This document shows positions 1 to 5,924 of a stretch of 5,924 nucleotides of DNA, piece by piece. The DNA is from Flavobacteriaceae bacterium (GTDB lineage: Bacteria > Bacteroidota > Bacteroidia > Flavobacteriales > Flavobacteriaceae), in the NCBI GenBank assembly GCA_002401385.1, contig NVSY01000013.1:83734-89657 (forward strand). The letters run 5' to 3'. Position numbers and translations under genes: made by a program. The notes under the pieces were generated by a model. It had not been told where the DNA came from and did not search any database. It saw only the letters and a program-made list of their open reading frames with translations. Positions within the stretch are counted from its first letter, which is position 1; each line of letters opens with the position of its first letter.

Positions 1-23
1 TAACATAAGAAAATAATGTTTCG

Positions 24-31
24 TATTTTTG
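24..31 (+). promoter_or_regulatory. Possible Bacteroidota -7 promoter box for the cyclase gene
   Basis: TATTTTTG at this position fits the TAnnTTTG -7 element described for Bacteroidota primary sigma factors. It would place transcription start near position 38 and leave a leader of about 18 bases before the ATG at 56. A TTG/TTTG -33 element should lie at the first few bases of the window, and none is evident there (the window begins TAACATAAG), so support is weak. In AT-rich DNA such octamers also arise by chance. Confidence 0.25.
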
Positions 32-55
32 TTCAGGACTAAACCTTATCTATTT

Positions 56-1111
56 ATGAATTCTAATTGGTTTAATAAGATTACAACATTTACAATTGGT
101 TGGTTTATTTCTTTATTACTATGGAAAAGTATTAGAAAAACAGGAATCAATGAATATTTAGATTATACAGATATTAATGTTTCGTATTTATATACTTTTG
201 CGTCCATAGTAACCATATCGTTATTTGCAGGTGTTTTCTTTGGCAGTATACAATACTATCAAGAAAAGTATCTCACCAGAAAAACATCTTTTAGAAGTTT
301 GTTAATTACCTCGTTAACCCTTCATGTTTTTACCATGGTTTTTATATATTTAACGTTGTATATAATTTTAAGAATTATAGGACTTGATAAAAACATTCAA
401 TTTATAGACTTTCTAACTTCTCCATTAACAATTACCAATCTAATTTATTCTATTCTTGTTAATAGTTCCATTGTAATACTAATTCAGGTGAATAGGTTGT
501 TAGGCAAAGGGTATTTAGGCAAGCTGATTACAGGAAAGTTCTACGAACCCAAAGAAGAGCTTAGAGCATTTATGTTTTTGGATTTAAAAGGTTCAACTAC
601 TATCGCCGAAAGCTTAGGACATATTAAATACAGTAGGTTTATACAAGATTGTTTTTCTGATTTGTTGGTGGTTGAAAAACACAAGGCAGAAGTGTACCAG
701 TATGTTGGAGATGAAGTTGTATTAACTTGGAAAATAAAAAAAAACGACACAATAGTTCACTGTCTAAAAGCCTACTTTTCCTATGCTAATTGCCTAGAAA
801 CAAAGTCTGATTACTACAAATCCAATTATAATATAGTCCCTTTTTTTAAAGCAGGAATGCATATAGGTTTAATAACTGCCGTTGAAGTGGGTGAGTTAAA
901 ACGCGAAATAGCATACCACGGAGATACAATAAATATTGCTTCAAGAATTCAAGAGCAATGCAAAATTTACAATCAAAAATTCTTAATCTCTGATTCGGTT
1001 GTAGCTTATATCCAAAAATCAGACCTATTTAGTTTTACTAAGATGGGAGAGGAAACTTTAAGAGGTAAAAAAAAGCCTGTTACCATATATAGTGTCGCTA
1101 AAAGTCTTTGA
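56..1111 (+). CDS. Membrane-anchored class III adenylate/guanylate cyclase
   Basis: This gene encodes a 351-residue protein that probably makes cAMP from ATP (cGMP cannot be excluded) at the inner membrane. Four hydrophobic helices are visible at about residues 12-26, 44-67, 81-108 and 126-145. A short linker with a GKFYEP motif follows, without an obvious HAMP or PAS domain, and then a single class III catalytic domain from about 165 to the end. Metal-binding aspartates are D176 (FLDLKGST) and D219 (YVGDE). Transition-state residues are N293 and R297 in INIASRI, after a YHGD motif at 287-290. The tail LRGKKKPVTIYSV is typical of the family. A single catalytic domain implies a homodimer. ATG at 56 is chosen over TTG at 29, which adds only nine residues and overlaps a promoter-like box; the frame is closed by TAA at 14-16. 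The gene is convergent with the permease operon. The family assignment is firm. The substrate and the signal sensed by the membrane part are unknown. Confidence 0.9.
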   Translation: MNSNWFNKITTFTIGWFISLLLWKSIRKTGINEYLDYTDINVSYLYTFASIVTISLFAGVFFGSIQYYQEKYLTRKTSFRSLLITSLTLHVFTMVFIYLTLYIILRIIGLDKNIQFIDFLTSPLTITNLIYSILVNSSIVILIQVNRLLGKGYLGKLITGKFYEPKEELRAFMFLDLKGSTTIAESLGHIKYSRFIQDCFSDLLVVEKHKAEVYQYVGDEVVLTWKIKKNDTIVHCLKAYFSYANCLETKSDYYKSNYNIVPFFKAGMHIGLITAVEVGELKREIAYHGDTINIASRIQEQCKIYNQKFLISDSVVAYIQKSDLFSFTKMGEETLRGKKKPVTIYSVAKSL

Positions 1112-1136
1112 TATATCTCACTGAATACCTATCTCA

Positions 1137-3515
1137 TTATTCATCCCTCAAAGCCTCAACAGGATTGCTTACTGCTACTCTCCAACCAATCCAACTTACC
1201 GCTAATAAAGCAATCCCAATAACACATACTCCTACCAATCCAAATACCCACCAGCTTATAGAAGTTTTATAGGCAAAATTTTCAAGCCATGTATCCATTG
1301 CATAATATGCAATTGGGCAAGCCAAAACAAAAGCTAAACCAACCCATTTCATAAAATTTTTATTTACTAATTGAATTATTTCAAATACGGATGCTCCGTT
1401 CACTTTACGAATTCCAATTTCTTTGATTCGCATTCGTGTAGAAAATATAGTAAGCCCTAACAATCCTATTATGGCAATTAAAGCACCAATTAAACTGAAA
1501 AAGATACTCATTTTTTGCTGTGCTTTTTGTTGTATATAATTTGAAGCCAATCGATCTTCCAGAAAAGAAATCTCAACCGGAGTTTCTGGAAATCTGGACT
1601 TCCAACGATTGCTTATTTCTGACATTAGCCCTTGAATATTTGAAGTTTGAAACCTAATATTAACAACGGAATACCTCCAATTATCCCATTCAGGATTTGA
1701 CATAATTAGCATAGGTTGGATTTTATTTTCCAAAGAAGCAAAATTAAAGTCTTCAACTACACCAATCACTTTTAGCTCTCCATTTCTATATATCTGTTTA
1801 TCTATTGGATACTCCCAGCCTGCTTTTTTAGCTAATTGTTGATTTATTAAAATGGTGTTTTTTTCAAATTCATTATTCTCTTTAAAATTTCGTCCAGCAA
1901 GTAAATTTATTTTAAAACACTTCAAAAAGTCAGCATCGGTATATAAAACTTTTAACATTGCGACTTCCTTTTCATTGTTTATTGTATAACCATTCCTTGT
2001 AATATCAGTACCTATTATCTGACTTGATAAGCTTACCGAATGTATTTCTGATAACTGTTGTAATTCCTGTTTAAATTGGGTGAGTTCATTGTTTAAAAAC
2101 TCTTCATCGGTTTGAAGAGTCATTATATTTTCCTTGTCAAATCCAAGTTCTGTATTTAATAGCAGCTTGTTTTGCTTGTAAATAATTAAAACTGCAATTA
2201 GTAAAACAATCACAACCGTAAATTGAAATGAAATCAAAACACTTCCTTTTTGCGCTTTTGACTTTTCAATAGTTATTCCATGTTTTTTATTTGAATTCAC
2301 TTTTGAAAACGAGAATTTCTGTGTAGAAAAATAGGCAACTAAAAAAGAGACCACTAGTATTGAAATCCCCAAGAAAGAAATTGCAGAAACAATATTGTTC
2401 TCAATAAACAGGGTTGTTTGAAGGTATTTATTCAAAAACGGGGTTCCTAACAAAAGCAAAAATATTCCAAGTACTGAAGCTATAGTAGTAATAATTACCA
2501 CTTCAAGATAGGTTTGAGCCATCAAACCAAATTTACTTGCACCAAACATTTTAAGTATTTTGATCTCTTTTGTTTTCGTAATTTTCTGCGCTGTATATAA
2601 AATAATGTAATTAATACTTGCTAATAATAGTATTAATGCACTAATACTTACAATAATGTACATGCTTTTTTTACTTCTATTTGTTGGACAATCGTAATTG
2701 AAAGAGTTATCGGACAAATGCACTTCTTTTATATTTTGTAAGGATGCTTTTAATATCAATCCTGCATCTTCCCAGTGTTTATTTATTTTATTGAATAAAA
2801 ATTGTGGCAATGCACGCTCAATCTGTTGAGAAGTTACATTCTCTGATAATTGTAAATATGACAAGAAGGTAATCCCTCCTCCATAATCTTTCCAAAACAG
2901 ATCGCTTTGCGCAATGTATTTTATAGAAATTAGCGCATCATATACAAGATGCGTATTTGACGGTGGATTGACTGCAATTCCAGAAACAGTAACTAGTTTA
3001 TGATTAAACAATAATGTAGCTCCCAAAGGATTTTTATCTCCAAATAATTGTTTCGCTTTTTTTTCGGTCAATACTATTTTATCTGCACTATTCAATGCTG
3101 TTTCAGGATTTCCGGCTTTCAACTTGAAATCGAAAAAACCAAAGAAATTAGCATCCACAAATCGTAATTTGCCTATGTTTTGAACTTCATTTTCAATGAA
3201 AACTTTTGTGGGTTTTACACCAGAAACACGGCAATATTTATCCACTCCAGCAATCTCATTTTTTATATCAGGAGCCATTGGAAACCATGTAAAACCAGAT
3301 TTTGATACATTCCCATTATTGATAGTTGAACTTAGAACACGGTAAATTTTGGAAGCATTTGGATAAAACGTATCAAAACTAGTTTCATATTTTATAAACA
3401 GAAAAACAAAAAGGCACGCTGCCATTCCTATAGAAAATCCAACAATGTTTATAATTGCACTTAATCGGTTTTTTAGAATAGTACGAAATGCTAATTTGAA
3501 AAATAGGATGTTCAT
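1137..3515 (-). CDS. MacB/FtsX-family ABC transporter permease (downstream gene of tandem pair)
   Basis: This gene encodes a complete 792-residue inner-membrane permease of the MacB/LolC/FtsX (type VII ABC) superfamily. Such proteins use cytoplasmic ATP hydrolysis to drive conformational work on periplasmic or outer-leaflet substrates. Helices appear at about 20-42, 284-308, 333-358, 374-397, 425-446, 669-692, 721-741 and 754-776. Periplasmic MacB-like domains lie at about 43-283 and 447-668. Family motifs are visible: FVDANFFGFFDF, the EKKAKQLFGDKNPLG stretch, and GVVEDFNFASLENKIQP. Cytoplasmic ATPase-contact segments read EIKILKMFGAS (317-327) and EIGIRKVNGAS (699-709). The protein ends in NPVEALRDE. 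Start ATG at 3515 is preceded by an A-rich stretch without Shine-Dalgarno sequence, and the N-terminus has normal family length. It follows its paralog by 18 bases, so an operon is likely. No ATPase or membrane-fusion gene is in view. The substrate is unknown; calling it macrolide or lipoprotein export would be a guess. Confidence 0.93.
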   Translation of the reverse strand: MNILFFKLAFRTILKNRLSAIINIVGFSIGMAACLFVFLFIKYETSFDTFYPNASKIYRVLSSTINNGNVSKSGFTWFPMAPDIKNEIAGVDKYCRVSGVKPTKVFIENEVQNIGKLRFVDANFFGFFDFKLKAGNPETALNSADKIVLTEKKAKQLFGDKNPLGATLLFNHKLVTVSGIAVNPPSNTHLVYDALISIKYIAQSDLFWKDYGGGITFLSYLQLSENVTSQQIERALPQFLFNKINKHWEDAGLILKASLQNIKEVHLSDNSFNYDCPTNRSKKSMYIIVSISALILLLASINYIILYTAQKITKTKEIKILKMFGASKFGLMAQTYLEVVIITTIASVLGIFLLLLGTPFLNKYLQTTLFIENNIVSAISFLGISILVVSFLVAYFSTQKFSFSKVNSNKKHGITIEKSKAQKGSVLISFQFTVVIVLLIAVLIIYKQNKLLLNTELGFDKENIMTLQTDEEFLNNELTQFKQELQQLSEIHSVSLSSQIIGTDITRNGYTINNEKEVAMLKVLYTDADFLKCFKINLLAGRNFKENNEFEKNTILINQQLAKKAGWEYPIDKQIYRNGELKVIGVVEDFNFASLENKIQPMLIMSNPEWDNWRYSVVNIRFQTSNIQGLMSEISNRWKSRFPETPVEISFLEDRLASNYIQQKAQQKMSIFFSLIGALIAIIGLLGLTIFSTRMRIKEIGIRKVNGASVFEIIQLVNKNFMKWVGLAFVLACPIAYYAMDTWLENFAYKTSISWWVFGLVGVCVIGIALLAVSWIGWRVAVSNPVEALRDE

Positions 3516-3533
3516 TTTTATGCTGTTTTAACT
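3516..3533 (-). other. 18-base spacer inside the permease operon
   Basis: The gap between the upstream permease stop and the downstream permease ATG reads AGTTAAAACAGCATAAAA on the minus strand. It is A-rich next to the start codon, as is common for Bacteroidota translation starts. It has no Shine-Dalgarno core, no hairpin and no room for a separate promoter. This supports co-transcription and possibly coupled translation of the two permeases. Confidence 0.6.
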
Positions 3534-5924
3534 TTATTCATCTCTTAATGCCTCTACAGGATTCCTTGTTGCTGCTCGCCAACTTTGCCAACTAACTGTT
3601 AGCAATGCTATAATTAAGGTAAATAAACCTGCCAAGGCAAATACCCACCAGCTTAAACTGGTTTTATAAGCAAAATTTTCTAACCATTTGCTCATAGCGT
3701 AATAAGCAATCGGACAAGCAATTACAAAAGCGATACCCACCCACTTTATAAAATCTATATTGAGCATGAACATAATTTCTTTTATAGTGGCTCCATTTAC
3801 TTTTCGGATACCTATTTCTTTTGTTTTACTTTCGGTAATAAAAAGACTAATAGCTATCATACCTAAAAGGGTGATAAAAAGTACAATTATTGTAAAGGCT
3901 TGTAATAAACGTTTTAATTGGATTTCTTTTTTGTAGATATCTTTATAGTCGTAAGTATCTATTGCAAGATGTAAGTATTTTTGAGGAAATCCCTTATTAA
4001 TATAAAACTCTTGGACAAAATTTATCAATTCTTCCTTATGCTTTTCATCAAAACTTATTTGATATAAATTTGGATACCCTTGAAAATCAAATCCAAATAC
4101 CATAGGCTGTATTTTATTATATAACGGCGTACTGTATACGTCTTTAATCACTCCTACAATAACAACTTCCAATATGTAATTACTTTTTAGAATTGTACCT
4201 AAAGGGTTCTTCAAATTGGCCTTTCTAACAAACTCTTCATTTACCAATACTTCAACAAAACCTCTGTTGATTTTATTTCGTCCATATTTAAAGTCTTCTG
4301 CTTTTGGTAATTTAGAAGCATTCAAATTTTTTCCAAGCACCAATTCGATATTATGAACTCCTAAATAATCAGCATCACCTTGAACAATTATAGCTTCTAT
4401 TTCAGTAGTAGGCTTATCTATTTTTATTTTTTCAAGATGAATTTTTGTTCGAAATAATTTTTGTCCTCTAGCTACTGCGTTTACATAACTTTTGGATTCA
4501 AGCTCATTTATTAAAGGCTCATATTGAGTAGAAACACTCGCAATCTTTCTAATATTAAAGCCTACATCTTTTTTTTGTATAAAGGTAATTTGTTTTCCAA
4601 CAAACAAAATACAGATTATTAAGCTAATAAATAAAAATAACTGGAAGCCAATCATTAATTTTTTTGACAACCAAGATAGCGAAGAGGGAGTTTCATTATC
4701 TTTTATAAAAATGGACTTATATGATAATAAAAATTCTAAAAATCCAATGATGAAACCAATAGTCAATATAAGAATGAAATAGGAAAGAAGCAGCATACCA
4801 TCATTTAGGAGTGATAATTGATAATCAAAGCCTAATAGTTCTGCAATTAGTTTTCCAATAATGGGGTATGTCAGCAAGGATAATATAAAACAAATAACTG
4901 CATTTATTTGAGACTCTATAATTAATTGATTGAAAATAGTACTTTTAGATGCCCCTAAAAAACGTCTGATTTTAAATTCATTTGCACGATTTAAATTTAA
5001 CCCTAAATTCATTATAATGTAATTAGACATTGCTAAAAACAAAGACAGCAAGGCAACAAGAACTAATATATTGATGAATTGTAAATCTCCTTTTTTTTGT
5101 TGTTTAGGTATGTCGGACGAATTAAAATAAATGTTGTCTAGTCTTTGCATTTCGAATTGACACATACTTTCATCTACATCCTCAGGCCCCATTGATACAA
5201 AATGACTATTGTTTTTTTGTTGCATAATAACAACTTCAGAAACACTTTTTAAAAACGATTCTTTATCTCGTAAATGAGGAAGGTATAGATATAAATCAGC
5301 TTCCCCCTCAAACCATTCAAATTTTTTGTATTCAGATCTGCTAAAATTATAAAATCCAGAAATATTTATAAAATAATTACCTTGAATAGTTGAAGATTTT
5401 GGGATGTTATTTATTACACCTGTAACTTGCAACTCAATCTTTTTAGGATTTTTATATCTAGAAACTAATATTGTTCTCCCAATGGGGTTTTCATCCAAAA
5501 ATAGATTTTTAGCAGTTTTCTCAGAAATAACGATTCCGTTTGGTGTACTTCTGAATTTTTCAATACTTCCATTTTTTAAGCTAAAATTAAATAATTCAAA
5601 AAACGATGGATCTACAAATATAAAAGGTTCTAATTGTGAGGATTCATTTATATGTAGTTCTAGAGGTTCATCATTTACTATAGCGCGACAATAGTTTTCA
5701 ACTTCTGGAAGTTTGTCTTTTAAAAATTCTCCTAGAGGTAAATAAGTTTCTGTATTCCTAATATTTGAATTTGGTCTTTTATTTACCAGCCGGTAAATAT
5801 CCTTCCGTTTCGTATGAAAAGCATCAGTACTCAACTCTTTATATACAAAATGATAAATATGAAAAGAAGCAATAATTGCAATGCTCATTCCTAAAATAGA
5901 AATAGCATATATTTTATAGTTTCT
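3534..5924 (-). CDS. MacB/FtsX-family ABC transporter permease, N-terminus cut by window edge (upstream gene of tandem pair)
   Basis: This is a partial inner-membrane permease of the same superfamily as its downstream neighbour, with 796 residues visible. An ATG at 5886-5888 looks like a start but is internal. The frame continues to the edge as RNYKIYAISILG, which aligns with KNRLSAIINIVG at residues 15-26 of the paralog, so about 14 residues and the true start are missing. Numbered from the edge, helices lie near 4-28, 282-306, 334-358, 375-400, 423-444, 673-697, 725-743 and 758-780, with two large periplasmic MacB-like domains between them. Motifs include FVDPSFFELFNF, EKTAKNLFLDENPIG, GVIKDVYSTPLYNKIQP, and the cytoplasmic coupling segments FKIRRFLGAS and EIGIRKVNGAT. 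The tail NPVEALRDE is identical to the paralog's. It is probably the first or an earlier gene of the operon. It may form a heterodimer with its neighbour, as LolC and LolE do (inference). No frameshift is seen, and the substrate is unknown. Confidence 0.93.
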   Translation of the reverse strand, partial: RNYKIYAISILGMSIAIIASFHIYHFVYKELSTDAFHTKRKDIYRLVNKRPNSNIRNTETYLPLGEFLKDKLPEVENYCRAIVNDEPLELHINESSQLEPFIFVDPSFFELFNFSLKNGSIEKFRSTPNGIVISEKTAKNLFLDENPIGRTILVSRYKNPKKIELQVTGVINNIPKSSTIQGNYFINISGFYNFSRSEYKKFEWFEGEADLYLYLPHLRDKESFLKSVSEVVIMQQKNNSHFVSMGPEDVDESMCQFEMQRLDNIYFNSSDIPKQQKKGDLQFINILVLVALLSLFLAMSNYIIMNLGLNLNRANEFKIRRFLGASKSTIFNQLIIESQINAVICFILSLLTYPIIGKLIAELLGFDYQLSLLNDGMLLLSYFILILTIGFIIGFLEFLLSYKSIFIKDNETPSSLSWLSKKLMIGFQLFLFISLIICILFVGKQITFIQKKDVGFNIRKIASVSTQYEPLINELESKSYVNAVARGQKLFRTKIHLEKIKIDKPTTEIEAIIVQGDADYLGVHNIELVLGKNLNASKLPKAEDFKYGRNKINRGFVEVLVNEEFVRKANLKNPLGTILKSNYILEVVIVGVIKDVYSTPLYNKIQPMVFGFDFQGYPNLYQISFDEKHKEELINFVQEFYINKGFPQKYLHLAIDTYDYKDIYKKEIQLKRLLQAFTIIVLFITLLGMIAISLFITESKTKEIGIRKVNGATIKEIMFMLNIDFIKWVGIAFVIACPIAYYAMSKWLENFAYKTSLSWWVFALAGLFTLIIALLTVSWQSWRAATRNPVEALRDE

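Noticed and set aside
16..42. ATG-initiated eight-codon frame (MFRIFVQD) just before the cyclase
   Set aside because: It is too short to support as a gene or leader peptide, has no ribosome-binding signal, and overlaps the promoter-like box. Stops in all three frames within the first 16 bases also mean no upstream plus-strand gene extends into the window beyond that.
736..744. A9 run in the cyclase, with A8/T8 runs near 1067-1074, 3057-3064, 4569-4576 and 5091-5098, considered as phase-variation tracts
   Set aside because: All encode lysine pairs or triplets in frame in an AT-rich genome, occur in several genes alike, and disrupt nothing. They are expected by composition, although the A9 run could be a sequencing-error hotspot.
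541..750. 69-codon open frame on the minus strand inside the cyclase gene
   Set aside because: It lies opposite the conserved catalytic core (both metal-site motifs), has no recognisable protein features, and is explained as a shadow of the real gene.
1241..3680. 18-base exact repeat (1241-1258 and 3638-3655), considered as a recombination or mobile-element site
   Set aside because: The copies lie at the same codon positions of paralogous genes and encode the same protein motif, so gene duplication explains them. There are no inverted repeats or target duplications.
5404..5694. 96-codon open frame on the plus strand opposite the upstream permease
   Set aside because: It is antisense to a well-supported MacB-like periplasmic domain and resembles no known protein; it is a shadow frame.
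1..5924. A novel defence, mobile or otherwise undescribed multi-gene system
   Set aside because: Both gene families are widespread in Bacteroidota chromosomes. There is no nuclease, toxin, reverse transcriptase, CRISPR repeat or integrase. The cyclase faces the permeases convergently, which argues against a shared operon, so a cyclic-nucleotide-triggered effector system is not supported.

Overview
The window is AT-rich (roughly one third GC by eye), with TAA/TGA stops, no Shine-Dalgarno-like sequence ahead of the starts, and proteins typical of Bacteroidota. It most likely comes from a member of the Flavobacteriia. I infer this from codon bias and family resemblance, not from a marker gene. 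It is almost fully coding and holds two complete genes and one cut by the right edge.

Left part (+ strand, about 56-1111): a membrane-anchored class III nucleotidyl cyclase. Four N-terminal transmembrane helices and a short linker lead into one catalytic domain. The two metal-binding aspartates and the transition-state Asn/Arg pair are present. It should make cAMP (or less likely cGMP) on the cytoplasmic face of the inner membrane. A stop codon in frame and a possible Bacteroidota -7 box favour ATG at 56 over the upstream TTG at 29.

Right part (- strand, 5924 down to 1137): two tandem paralogous permeases of the MacB/FtsX (type VII ABC) superfamily, separated by 18 bases and surely co-transcribed. 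Each has the doubled layout of Bacteroidota members: TM helix, large periplasmic MacB-like domain, three TM helices, then the same arrangement repeated, with eight TM helices in total. The upstream permease reads open through the right edge. Its apparent ATG at 5888 lies inside the first TM helix, and roughly 14 residues plus the true start are outside the window. The pair probably works with a LolD/MacB-type ATPase encoded elsewhere, since none is visible here.

The cyclase and the permease operon are convergent, with 25 bases between their stops, and nothing links them functionally. No RNA gene, mobile element, CRISPR array or phage gene was seen. The window looks like ordinary flavobacterial chromosome. 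The most notable points are the non-canonical base-recognition site of the cyclase, the very uneven divergence of the two permeases, and the misplaced start of the truncated permease.
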